Assembly (NCBI GenBank): GCA_023091665.1
Contig: JALJCQ010000015.1
Location: 1,860,001-1,924,000 of the forward strand
Direction: 5' to 3'
DNA length: 64,000 nt
Source: Pythium myriotylum
Taxonomy: Eukaryota; Oomycota; Peronosporomycetes; Pythiales; Pythiaceae
The stretch's first letter is position 1. Every line of letters starts with the position of its first letter. The notes under the pieces were generated by a model. The model did no database searches. It was not told where the DNA came from and was given only the letters and a program-made list of their open reading frames with translations. The position numbers and the translations under genes are program-made. Shown piece by piece: positions 9,567 through 20,014 of the stretch.

Positions 9567-11669
9567 ATGACTGACGCGGCCGCCAACGCCACGGCGCCTG
9601 CCAAGGTGCTCACGCCGACGCCGTCGCTGGCTCCCGACTCGGTCCCGCGCGCGCGACAGGTGAGTGCAGAGCTGTGGGGTCGACTGCGGAGCACAAGTTG
9701 ACGAGGATCGTGGCATTAGATCGTGAGCATCAATGAAGAAGGCACCAACTTCGAGCTCGACGAAGCCGCACTTCAGGAGATTTTCATGAAGGTAAACGAC
9801 TGGCTTCTTGCCTTGGAGGAACTGTTCACGTGCTGAGACGGCGAACTGTAGGTCCCAGAAGATATGAAGGTCGCGATCTTTTCTGTCGTCGGCGCCTTCC
9901 GCACGGGCAAGTCCTTTGTGCTGGATCTTTTCCTGCGTTATTTGCGATACGACAGTCCGTCACGTATCATCGACGTGGAGAAAGGCGCCCCCGAAGACTC
10001 GGACGAGTGGAAAAAATGGGCGTACGCTGGTCTTGAGGGTGAAGGCGAAGGCAAACTCGAGGGCAACTCGAACATGGAGCAGACCCATGGCGAGAAGGGT
10101 TTCTCCTGGCGAGCAGGCCGCAAGCGCAACACCACTGGCATTTGGATGTGGGAAACGCCGTTTATTCGCAAGAGCCAGACGGGCGAAGATATTGCTGTGT
10201 TTTTGATTGACACGCAAGGCATGTTCGACTCTGAGACGTCGCAAATGCTCACCGCTAGCATTTTTGGTTTGAGTACACTTCTGAGCTCGTACCAGATCTA
10301 CAACGTTGACAAACGCGTGCAAGAAGATAACCTGCAGCACTTGGCGCTATTCACGGAATACGGGCGGTGAGGCTTGAATTGGATGGATTGGTAATGATAT
10401 CGTCTCTCACACTGTTGTGATTTTATGAATAGTATGGCTCTCATCAGCGAAAACACTTCGAAGAACGCGCTGAACAAGCAGGCGTCCTCGATGTCAACGC
10501 AGAGCTTGGGCAAGTCGGTGTCGAATGTGTCCGCCAAGAGTGGTGATGACGAAGGTGACAGTGAAGATGAGGAGGAAAGTTCGCGCCCCCGCCCCTTCCA
10601 GCGCTTGGACTTTTTGGTGCGTGACTGGCAAGATTTCTCTCGCAGGCAGTCGTTGCTCGAGAAACGCGCGGACATGAAGCAGTACACGAAAGAGCTATTG
10701 TCGTCGCGGAAGCAGAAGGATCTTGCTGATACGCGTGAACAGATCAACTCGTGCTTTCAGCACCTTCACTGCTTCTTGCTACCACATCCGGGCCACGAAG
10801 TAACCGAGCGAGAGTATGACGGGTCGGTCTCAGCAATTGATAACCGCTTTCTGGAGTTGCTCACCAACTATCTCGACGATTTGTTCGATCCGAAGAACCT
10901 GGTCCCGAAGAAAATCCACACTATCCCGGTGACTTCGCGCGAGCTGCTGACTTACATCAAGGCATACTCCGCCTTGTTCCGTGAAGCAACGATTTTCCCG
11001 GAGGCAAAGACACTCCTTGAAGCTACTTCTGAAGCCAACAACGTCAACATGCGTGACAAGGCGCTAAACATGTACAAGAAAGAGATGGACAAGGTGGTTG
11101 GGCCCAAGTGCAAGTACGTTACCCCCAAAGAGCTTGCTGCCCACCATGCATTGTGTTTTGAAGGCTCCGTGACTGTTTTCGATGCTGGAGCAAACATGGG
11201 CCGTCGCAGCCAGATCCTTAAATTCCGCCAGGCTCTGGTGGACGAGATCGAGAAAGAGCACGCTCGCTACATTGAAGTGAATGCCGAGCGAGACCCGTAC
11301 AAGTACCTCGAGTTCTACCTTGTGCCGGGTGTCATCGCTGTGTCACTCTTAGTGTTCCGAATCACCCAGGATTTGTTCTGTTACGAGCACATCGGATACG
11401 ATCTGCCTCTTTACGACTGCAAGTACGTACTTTCTGTGTTGCAGTACGGTGATCACGTTGTAACTCTTTTGGTCTTGTTCTTCCTTAGGCATGTGAGCAC
11501 GACGCTGACAAATCTCTATTGGGCAATTTTCGTCTTTATGATTCTCATTGCAGCTACCACGGGCAAAGTCATGTTTGACGTGCTCAAGCCGTTCGTTATG
11601 GTTCTCACGGGAGCCGTGAAAGGCGCTCTCGGCGGAATCACCGGTGGTGATAAGGAGAAGGCTGAGTAA
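9567..11669 (+). CDS. Atlastin/guanylate-binding-protein-like membrane GTPase
   Basis: Four exons, 9567-9659, 9720-9791, 9852-10366 and 10433-11669, encode 638 aa. The GTPase signatures are GAFRTGKS (P-loop, about residue 70), LIDTQGMFDSETS (switch 2, about 174) and FLVRDWQDF (the RD base-binding motif, about 286). A helical middle region is followed by two closely spaced hydrophobic segments near the C-terminus (LVPGVIAVSLLVF; TLLVLFFLRH and LYWAIFVFMILIAA). That hairpin arrangement matches atlastins, which fuse and shape ER tubules, rather than soluble guanylate-binding proteins. An acidic Ser-rich insert (DDEGDSEDEEESS) sits between switch 2 and the RD motif. The first two exons are small and supply the N-terminal lead-in. 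Confidence 0.88.
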
Positions 11670-12154
11670 ACAGTGGGTCAGTTTTCCCACCCCCCAAACT
11701 GCTTAGTTAACTCGATTTTCAGTCACAAATTGTAGTGAGAGCAGCTTCTGCATGCGGTGTGTAGTTTGTGGAAAATAAACTTGGTGGATCATGCCACAGG
11801 ATGTGTTGTTTGCTGTCACTCCAGAAATAGATGAGAGACTTTAGCGGGTCCTGTTAGTCGCGACGGCAGTCTACACTAGGGAGCAGTTGATGGTTTATAC
11901 AGCAGCACCCCGGCTGTTCTTCCCTCCTCTGGTGGCAACAGTGGGCCATTACTGCCACATATTATGTGGCAGCGCAAGGGTGAGAAGAAAGTTAAAGTTC
12001 CGACTAATACTACTAGTACTCGTACTAGTCTACAGTACTGCAACAGGTTAGAAGATGGTCGTTATCAAAATCTGGGTTGTGATGTGAACGATCGAAAATT
12101 TTAATACTATACAAGAATTTGTACAAATGCTGTCGAGAAACTGTGGATCTACGA
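11670..12154. other. Intergenic region between convergent genes, with a hairpin
   Basis: Non-coding space between the stop of the atlastin gene and the stop of the SPX-RING gene. A perfect hairpin with a one-base centre lies at 11952-11972 (ctgccacata, T, tatgtggcag) and a smaller one, actagtac...gtactagt, lies at 12012-12029. Either could belong to a 3' end, but nothing proves it. A polyadenylation-like aataaa occurs near 11775, about 100 bp after the atlastin stop. Confidence 0.5.
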
Positions 12155-13552
12155 TCAAGCAGAGCTGGAATTGCCCTGGAGACTATTAGTATCCGAAAAA
12201 GAAAGCGAGCGTAGACGGCGAAATGGAAGTAATGCCCATTCCGTGGCAGTCTTCCACGCACCAGCGGCGAAGTCGAAGAGCAAGTACTGGGCAGGGTGCT
12301 GCTCCGGAAAGACTGGTGACCGAAGTAGGTGGTGTGGCATCCGCTGACCAAACCTTTGAGACTGATCCTTCATCCACCACAAAACTGAGTAGCTGCCAGC
12401 CTCTTGGTCGTTTTCATGAAGGATCATTCCCGGGTACCACTCTCCGTTATAATTCACTTCCACCGCGTCTCCCTTGGTGAAGAACTTCTCGGAACTAGTC
12501 GTACCTTGGACGCTAGAAACGACTCTGCACGAAATAGCATCTGACTCGATTTGATTTCCTGCCTGAGCATATTTTGAAGAAGAGGTTGAGAAGCTATTGC
12601 CGACTTTCTCTGCAGGCTGGTACGACTGATTGGCGTCTTCATGAAGAGATGGGCGTGGCGAAAGGGCGGCGTACTTCGCTTCAATGTCTCTCAGGTAATT
12701 GTTGACGAGACCAAATGACTCGACTAGAATTTGGCGCATAGGGCTTGCAGCTAGAGGAGCCCGATCGAGAGTGTCTTCGACGAAGTCATAAGCTCTCTTG
12801 AAGCGCATGAGAAGTCCGTCAATTGCATAATCGCGAGGGTCAATAGACTGCTCCATACGACAGATGGGGCACGAGTGGAATCGATGTTCGGCAGCCTTGG
12901 AAAGACAAGACCAACAAAAGGTATGCTTGCAAGAGAGTGTGATGGCACTCTTGACTTCAGTCTGGAGGCAGATCGGGCACGAGACTTTGTGATCGCTGAT
13001 GCGGAAGTTACCGTCCGGTAAGACACACAACATTATCCGATCAGTGAGAGAGCTTGTCGCTGCGCACAATTTGTCCATCGAGGCCCCTTCGTAGAAAGGC
13101 TGGCCTTTGAGCAAGTCTTCCAAGACAATGTCCTTAATCAAGTCTCTGGGAAAGAGCTTGTCAAACTTCTTGGTGATTTTGACGATGGCTAGACTATTCA
13201 AAAGGATGAATCTTCTGAAGGCATCGACTTGATTGGAGAGCTCAATAGCTCCGACAAGCAAAACGCGCGCTTGAGCCGAGGTGAGAACCCAGCGGTTGCC
13301 CAAAGCACCCGACAGCGCCTTTAGATCGCGGTCAAAGAGCTCCCCATAAATCCGCTCATGCGCTGCGTTGACGCGCTGCATCTCGAGCTCAAGTGCAGCC
13401 AAGAACTCAGTCCGGCCATGTGCAGCACCGTGGACGCCCGTGTTGCATTTTGCTGCGAGCGAGCGGATGGTCTTCTTGAGGAGCTTGTAGTCGACGGAGT
13501 CGCCTTCCCATCCCGGCGTCGTGAGACTGCGCATGCGCTTGCCGAACTTCAT
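12155..13552 (-). CDS. SPX-RING protein with a C-terminal Tudor-like domain
   Basis: A single exon of 465 aa. Residues 1-165 form an SPX domain: MKFGKRMRSLTTPGWEGDSV at the start and the conserved lysine helix KITKKFDKLFPRDLI, which in this family binds inositol pyrophosphates as a phosphate-status signal. A C3HC4 RING finger follows at about 190-235 (CPICLQ...CKHTFCWSCL...CPICRM). Near 355-410 is a Tudor/Agenet-like stretch (GDAVEVNYNGEWYPGMI...YSVLWW). SPX-RING proteins such as plant NLA are ubiquitin ligases that control phosphate transporters; a similar phosphate-linked E3 role is inferred. The added Tudor-like domain is not part of plant NLA. Confidence 0.88.
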   Translation of the reverse strand: MKFGKRMRSLTTPGWEGDSVDYKLLKKTIRSLAAKCNTGVHGAAHGRTEFLAALELEMQRVNAAHERIYGELFDRDLKALSGALGNRWVLTSAQARVLLVGAIELSNQVDAFRRFILLNSLAIVKITKKFDKLFPRDLIKDIVLEDLLKGQPFYEGASMDKLCAATSSLTDRIMLCVLPDGNFRISDHKVSCPICLQTEVKSAITLSCKHTFCWSCLSKAAEHRFHSCPICRMEQSIDPRDYAIDGLLMRFKRAYDFVEDTLDRAPLAASPMRQILVESFGLVNNYLRDIEAKYAALSPRPSLHEDANQSYQPAEKVGNSFSTSSSKYAQAGNQIESDAISCRVVSSVQGTTSSEKFFTKGDAVEVNYNGEWYPGMILHENDQEAGSYSVLWWMKDQSQRFGQRMPHHLLRSPVFPEQHPAQYLLFDFAAGAWKTATEWALLPFRRLRSLSFSDTNSLQGNSSSA

Positions 13553-14135
13553 GGGGCTCGACTCTCAACTCTGGCACTCGGCTCACTTTGCGAACTGGCC
13601 GTGAGCTCAGTTCTCGCTCGGCGTCCGCGGACTCGACGGGAAGGAGCGTTACTGCGCCAATCTGCATGGACTCCTGAGCATTTGCGGAGTCTTGGTCGGA
13701 TCAGTTAGATTCGATCGCCAAGATTCACGAATATCATCAAAAGACTGATAGTGAATCTTTGACTGGGAGGTAAAGATCGCGCTTTCAAACCTGGAATTGG
13801 TAAATGACCGGACTAACCACGGCTATTCCGTCTAGATATGTAATAAAATGGCACAAATTAATCCAGGTGTCCAATCACATGCGTTCCTTGATCAGAGATT
13901 CCAGTCGTAAACTACACTCGTCTGGTTTCGACTTCGATCTGAGTCACCCGTGTCTATTTTTGTATGTAGGCATGACCTAAATTAGGCTCTTGGCTAGGAC
14001 AACATTTCTTTCTGTTTCAGGACCGTCCTGAAACTGACGCGTCATGGGATCTCGTGCCTGCTCGTGAGAAGCCATCGACTACCCGCTGACCTTCAAGTCT
14101 CTGCCACCGCCGCCGCGACGGGAGGAACGGAAGCC
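13553..14135. other. Divergent promoter region of the SPX-RING and M13 genes
   Basis: About 0.58 kb between two divergent start codons. A GTG-initiated extension of the M13 frame back to 14064 exists but gives no conserved sequence. I see no separate gene. Confidence 0.5.
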
Positions 14136-16412
14136 ATGATGACGCGCGGCAATGAGGAAGAAGACTTCGACAAGATGGAGATCAAGATGTCGGACGACAT
14201 GCCACTCAACGGCTCGTCGGGGGCAGCCGCTCCGGGCATCCTCGGCGATGTGCCTGCGTTCCAGAAGCTCTCACAGCAGAAGCGCCGCCAGTATACTGTG
14301 GCAGCCATGGTTATAGCCGGGCTTCTCTTCGTGATACTCGTCGTTCTCATCGTGAGCAAGAACGGTGCCAGAGACGCGAGTGGTGCGGTCGATGATACGA
14401 GCGAGTCGGTTTGGAACCAGTTTCCGGCGAGCGTGCGTCAAATGGTTGATCGTAATGTGGACCCATGCAACGATTTCTATCAATATGCGTGCGGCAAGTG
14501 GCTCATCAATGCGGATATACCTGGCGACAAGTCAGCCATCCATGCGAGCTTCTCGGTAGTCGAAGATCAGAATGAGCTCGTTCTCAAATCCATCATGCAA
14601 GAAAATTTGCCATACGTAGGTGAACTCTACGCTTCATGCATGAACACGTCAGTAATCGATGCTCAGGGAGCATCGCCACTGCGTGGGTATCTGAACAAGA
14701 TCGCGAGTGCAACCGATCGCCCTTCATTGTTCCGTTTAATTGGTGAACTCTCCAAACTCGGACCGAACTTCTTCACTGGACTCAGTGTTCAAGCAGATGC
14801 AAAAGATGCCACAGTTTATATGCTGTATGCATCGCAACACGGCCTCTCCCTTCCTGACCGTCAGTATTACCTCGACGCGAAGCAGTGGAACAGCTTGGAG
14901 GAGCCGTACAGGGAATATCTAACAAAAGTCTTTGAACTAGCTCAGTTCAGCGAGACCGAGGCCAAGTCTAACACAGCGCTAGTGATCGAGTTCGAGAAAG
15001 AATTAGCTGCTTTGTATACACCCAAGGAAGAGCTAATGGACCCTTTGAAGACGTACAACCCTGTGAAGGTAGCAGATGCAATGAAAGCGTACCCGCTTCT
15101 GATGGCCGCATTCTTGAATGGAACGACTATCCCGTCGCTTGTTCTCAATAACACCAAAGCCGTGAACTCTCAATCCAGCATAGTCAGCATCGAGACTCCC
15201 GAATTCTTCGCCAAGGCTGAGAAATACATGCTAAGAACACCTTTGAGTACGCTGAAAGTGATCATGACGTACCACTTGCTCCGAGACTTTGGCCCGAGCC
15301 TGTCGGAACCTTTCGTGGCTGCAACATTCGACTTTTTCTCTAAGCGAGTTGGTGGACAGAAGCAGCGTTCTCCGCGCTGGAAAGTTTGTCTTCGCCGTGT
15401 GACATCACATTTTCCAAACCTCATGGGAAAGTACTACTTCATCAAAAAGTTTGACGCAGAGAGTGAGATGAAAGCAAAGACCATCGTAGCCAACATCGAA
15501 GCGTCAATGACGACGACATTAAAGGACAAAGCATCTTGGTTAGATGATGAGACCAAGGATGCCGCATTGAAGAAGATGAAGATGATAGCCAACCTTATTG
15601 GTCATTCACCTGGTCAAGAGCACTTTCCCTTTGTGCTTTCGCTAGACTCTTTCTGGGCAAACATTGAGACACTCAGTCAATTCGAGTTCTTGAAGTCAGT
15701 CAATCGCATTGGCACCACAGTAGACAGAGATGAATGGTTTATGCCCGCCAGCGAGGTCAACGCGTACTACAATCCAGCGACAAATCAAATTGTGTTTCCT
15801 GCTGGGATCCTCCAACCTCCGTTTTTCGACAAGAATGCCCATCCGTCCCAAAACTATGGGTCGATTGGTGCCGTCATCGGTCATGAGATCACGCATGGAT
15901 TCGACGACAACGGACGCTACTACGATGGGAAGGGCAACCTCGTAGACTGGTGGAATGACAAGACTGATGGTGACTTCAGGAAGCGCACCGACTGCCTCGT
16001 TCACCAATACTCGAGTTTTCGAGTTGTGAGTGATAGTGATGACACGTCTGTGCTTGGCAGCGTGAACGGTAACTTCACACTCGGCGAGAATATCGCAGAT
16101 AACGGAGGAGTGAAGGTTGCATTCCAAGCACTTCAAAGCTACCTATTTGATCGCGATGAAGCCGACGAACTACGTGAGCCGTCGACTTTGTCTCGCGATG
16201 CGGCAGAAAAACTCTACTTCATTTCGTTCGCGCAAACCTTCTGCTCCAAGTCCACTGATGAAGCTATGGTACGTAGATTGAATACGGACCCCCATTCACC
16301 TGAACGATGGCGTGTGAACGGTGTGATGATGAATATTGGCGACTTTCGACGTGTCTTTGAGTGCGAAGTCGGATCACCGATGGCACCGAAATCAACTTGC
16401 GAAGTGTGGTAG
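14136..16412 (+). CDS. M13-family (neprilysin-like) zinc metalloprotease, type II membrane protein
   Basis: An intronless 758-aa protein. After about 60 cytosolic acidic residues comes one transmembrane anchor (VAAMVIAGLLFVILVVLIV), so the catalytic part should be extracellular or luminal. M13 hallmarks are complete: VDPCNDFYQYACGKW at the N-side, NAYYNPATNQIVFPAGILQP (substrate-binding NAYY), GHEITHGFDD (the HExxH zinc site, about residue 582), GENIADNGG (the ExxxD third ligand) and the terminal CEVW (CxxW). All zinc ligands and the catalytic Glu are present, so activity is expected. It probably cleaves peptides at the cell surface or in vesicles. The ATG at 14136 was chosen because the longer frame starts with GTG. 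Confidence 0.95.
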   Translation: MMTRGNEEEDFDKMEIKMSDDMPLNGSSGAAAPGILGDVPAFQKLSQQKRRQYTVAAMVIAGLLFVILVVLIVSKNGARDASGAVDDTSESVWNQFPASVRQMVDRNVDPCNDFYQYACGKWLINADIPGDKSAIHASFSVVEDQNELVLKSIMQENLPYVGELYASCMNTSVIDAQGASPLRGYLNKIASATDRPSLFRLIGELSKLGPNFFTGLSVQADAKDATVYMLYASQHGLSLPDRQYYLDAKQWNSLEEPYREYLTKVFELAQFSETEAKSNTALVIEFEKELAALYTPKEELMDPLKTYNPVKVADAMKAYPLLMAAFLNGTTIPSLVLNNTKAVNSQSSIVSIETPEFFAKAEKYMLRTPLSTLKVIMTYHLLRDFGPSLSEPFVAATFDFFSKRVGGQKQRSPRWKVCLRRVTSHFPNLMGKYYFIKKFDAESEMKAKTIVANIEASMTTTLKDKASWLDDETKDAALKKMKMIANLIGHSPGQEHFPFVLSLDSFWANIETLSQFEFLKSVNRIGTTVDRDEWFMPASEVNAYYNPATNQIVFPAGILQPPFFDKNAHPSQNYGSIGAVIGHEITHGFDDNGRYYDGKGNLVDWWNDKTDGDFRKRTDCLVHQYSSFRVVSDSDDTSVLGSVNGNFTLGENIADNGGVKVAFQALQSYLFDRDEADELREPSTLSRDAAEKLYFISFAQTFCSKSTDEAMVRRLNTDPHSPERWRVNGVMMNIGDFRRVFECEVGSPMAPKSTCEVW

Positions 16413-16527
16413 CCATTTACTGAAGTGATCCTTACTTAGTTCGAGACGAGTAGGCCAGTCAATATGACAACTCGTTCGTCCTGCATAGTTTATTACCAGT
16501 TACTTCAACTGCTATAACCCAATTTGC

Positions 16528-18296
16528 CTACACGGGCAGTGCCGCGACGTCGTCTTCACCAACAGTATGTTTGTCACCCAGGAATGGACGCCGTTCATGC
16601 TCCCCCTCAGCTGCTGAGTGGCCGTTAGCCATATCCGTCGGCAAACAACGGTCGGCGAAGTTGCTGATGACGCCTCGATCGAATGGGTTCTGATAAGAGC
16701 CATTACTATTCCGTAAGTACTGGTATCGATGACTGTTGACAACTTCGTTGGTCGTGAGGTTTTTGGCCGTTAGATAGCAATGAAACCCGAACAAGTGGGC
16801 AACAGGAACGAGTAGCACGATGCCATAAGCCATGAAAAGCACTAGCCACCATACTGGACCATGAGCCCGCCACTGAAGGTAGAGAATGTACTCGAGCACA
16901 ATGAGGTCCAATGTCAAGCCCCCAACAAACCCCATGAAGTAGACGTAGTTGCCACGACCGACGCAGTTATCGACAAACGGACAGCTGTAGGCATTAAGGT
17001 GAGAAATCCACTGGCAATCAATAGCAGCACAAAGGACACGTACTGGTGATCAAATGTGTTGACGCAAATCTTGCACACGCGACAGTGCTTTGCGCGGAGT
17101 GGCCGTTGAATATGGCAGCTGTGGCAAAGTGGACGCTCCAAAAGACACAGATTATCACTGTTGTGGCTTTCATGAACCAATTCCTCGGTGACATTGGTAT
17201 ATTCATCCTTGTATGCCTGGACATTCGCAAGATTCCCTGGACTTGTCCGCTTCGTCAAAAAGAAGAAACTCCAAGTGATCGCGTTCCAAAGCAAGTGAAT
17301 CACGTAGACCGCACGCAATTCTGGCATATATGGTATCATGAGGCGCAGATAAACCACGAGTGTGAGTGGGATGTTAGCGAGAACAAAGTAGTAGGGTGTT
17401 CGGGAGCTCTCCCACCAGGCCAGTACGTTCCATTTCTGACGGAACTGACGTCGGGCGAGGTAGTTCGCAACGCGATCATAGCCCTTGACCTTCGCGAGCT
17501 GGTATGGTGTTCTACCGTTGGCGTCCAGTACGTTTAGATCACTCTCGAGCTCTTCAACAAAATACTGGACTGTACCGAATTCGCCCCGCATAGCAGCCAA
17601 GTGGAGCGGAGTCTGCCCGTATCGGTCTTGCTTGTCGGTTGAGAGACCAAGATACTGAAACACCGACACAATTTCGGTCGCACCTTTGTAGGCTGCCCAA
17701 TGAATAGCGCTATCTTCGTCGATGTCTACCAGACTGACGTCAGCACCGTGCTTGACGCAGTACATGACCAGCAGCGGGAATCCATTCTGGGCTGCGATCA
17801 GCAATGGAGTACGGTGTTTTGTCACGTCGGCGGTGTTGATATCAACGCCCAGTTTCACAAACGTCCTGAGTGCGGCGAGGTTGCCTGTGGAGCACGCCCA
17901 GTGGATCGGATGGAGTCGCACCGAGTCCTCGCTGGGGAGGTCGAGCGGTGCGCCGAGCGAGGCCGCGTACTCGAGAAACTCGGCGCTTCCGCGTTGCGCG
18001 ATCCAGTGTGCGAGCGTGTGGCCTTGTGCGTCTCGCTGCCGCACCATCTCATCCACCTCCATTTCGCCGGGCGGACTCTGGGACCGGGAGTTGTCGATGA
18101 TCTCGCGGAACCGCGCGACGTTGTTGGTCTTGGCGCACTGGAAGAGCTCGTCGAGAGGCGTGAGTTCGGCGGGCGGCGGCGAGGAGGCGTGGGCGGTTGG
18201 AGGCGCAGCGTGCGAGCAGCCAGGCCCGTGGCTGTGGCTGTGGCCGTGCGCGTGGTGGCCACCGGTCTGCAGCGGCGCCGCGCCCTCGGCCTCCAT
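16528..18296 (-). CDS. Ankyrin-repeat DHHC palmitoyltransferase
   Basis: Two exons, 18296-17044 and 16984-16528, encode 569 aa. A His-rich N-terminus (HHAHGHSHSHGPGCSH) precedes ankyrin repeats at about 95-275 (for example QTPLHLAAMRGEF). Membrane segments follow, then the cysteine-rich domain (CHSCHIQRPLRAKHCRVC) and the active site. The 59-nt intron (16985-17043) splits the second His codon of DHHC; only the spliced form reads TFDHHCPFVDNCVGRGNY. Two more membrane helices and a polar tail complete the protein. Enzymes of this layout (HIP14/Akr1-like) S-acylate proteins at the Golgi or endosomes, the ankyrins recruiting substrate. It starts 168 bp from the divergent Rex4-like gene. Confidence 0.93.
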
Positions 18297-18464
18297 GTTC
18301 CGTCGTTCTCGAGATGATTCTTGCCGTGTAACTCTTTCGATGAGGTTACAGTCGGAGAGTCGCTTTCAGTAATTTCGAGAGAACGATGTGCTTTGAAAGG
18401 TAACCCTTGACCATCACTCTGATAGCGGGAGCTGCTGGACAGCGTTCGAGAAGACGTCGCCGAG

Positions 18465-19760
18465 ATGGCAGGAGCCAAGCGCAAGCGCGCAGCAGGAGAG
18501 GCGGGAGCTCAGGGGAAGACCGGAGCTCCTCACCAGCTCAAGAAGCCCAAGCATGCGAGTGCTCACAAGGCCGTCGAGACGAAAGAGACCAAGACAGCTG
18601 GAGCTACTGCGCCATCCAAGCCGATCGCGGTGGTGGCCAACTCCAACTGGCTCGCGATGAAACAAAAGATCCAGCAGAAGGACCGCAAGTACTCTCATTC
18701 GACAGAGAAGAAGGACGACCTTGATGTCAAGGCCAATAAGCAGAAAGTCAAGGCTAACCAACTTGCCAAGAAGAAGGAGCAGAAAACCGCCCAGTGGATT
18801 GATAACTCGCTCATTGTCGCGATGGATTGTGAAATGGTTGGCGTGGGCCTGTCAGGGAAGCAGAGCGTCTTGGCACGATGCAGCATTGTCGACTACGATG
18901 GGAACATCCTCTACGACAAGACTGTTCGCCCTGTGGAGAAGGTGACGGGTGAGCCTTACACTCGTGCCACGGTTTCTCTCCACTGTTTGTTGATAGTACT
19001 CTCGTTTTCTTGGTGTGCAGATTTTCGAACCCATGTAAGTGGGATCCGTTCTCGGATGTTGAAGAACGCAATCCCGTTTGCTCAGGTAAGCCGTTTGTTG
19101 AGTCAATTCTAGTCAACCACACGTTTAAGGAGTCCGTCCGCAGTGTTTGAAGGAAGTAGGGAAGCTACTCAAGGACAAGATTGTTGTTGGGCACGCTCTC
19201 AGCAATGATTTCAAGGCTTTGATGTTCACCCCACCAAAGAACCTCATTCGGGATACGGCAAAGTATCGCCCGTACATGCGCCGCAAAATGAACGGCACGG
19301 TGAGTGGATGGATGCAAGACAACTATCTTCTTGATCTGTTGGATACTGAACACTTCCACTTGCATCCATGTAGAAACTTTACCCAAAATCGCTCAAGCAT
19401 CTTGCAGACGAGTTCCTTGGTCTTAAAATCCAAACGGGGGAACACGACTCGGTAGGACCTATTTGTTTTCCTTCGTCCAATGCGAAGCTGACTCCTGTGT
19501 CGTAGGTTGAAGACGCACGGGCAACGTTGGCACTCTACAAACGCGAGCAATTTGCGTGGGAGAAATATCTGCGCACAAATAAGTCGGTTGGAAGCCTCGT
19601 TGGGGTTGCTCCTCCGTTGCCAAGAGATACAAAAGCAACAAGCAAACCTGTCGTCGAATCAGACGGCGATAGTGATGGGGAGACTGAAAGTACGGGGCCG
19701 GCTGGAAAACTACTGATCCCCGACTCCAAAGAGCTCGCAATCGTGGAGTTCGCCGAGTAG
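18465..19760 (+). CDS. REX4: Rex4-like DEDDh 3'-5' RNA exonuclease
   Basis: Five exons, 18465-18948, 19021-19085, 19144-19299, 19374-19451 and 19506-19760, encode 345 aa. The N-terminal ~100 residues are basic and nucleolar-like. The exonuclease domain carries [10 protein letters not shown] (DxE), [20 protein letters not shown] and [11 protein letters not shown], that is, the complete DEDDh set. Rex4 acts in pre-rRNA processing in yeast, and that role is inferred here. Intron 1 is 72 nt with no in-frame stop, so intron retention would keep the frame but insert 24 residues before the conserved DFRT motif. Confidence 0.93.
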
Positions 19761-20014
19761 AAGCTGGTGGACTTTCCATGCGATCGATCAATCAAGGGTT
19801 TCAATTGCTTGTTCGCCTTCCCCATTCACCTTTCATCCGGTCTTTTATGTACCAATATTTCACGAATACACGGAAGGTTCCCGACGAATTACATAATTGA
19901 CTGTCATCTTCAGGTGACGTCTGGACACTCACCCAGGATCTGACAGAGCGCCGCGTGAGTAGTGCGAAAACGCCAGATTAGATCACATTCACAAGCAACC
20001 TTGTTTAGCAGGCT

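Noticed and set aside
14064..14135. GTG-initiated extension of the M13 protease
   Set aside because: An ATG-ATG pair at 14136 precedes the acidic cytosolic tail usual for type II proteases; the extension has no support.
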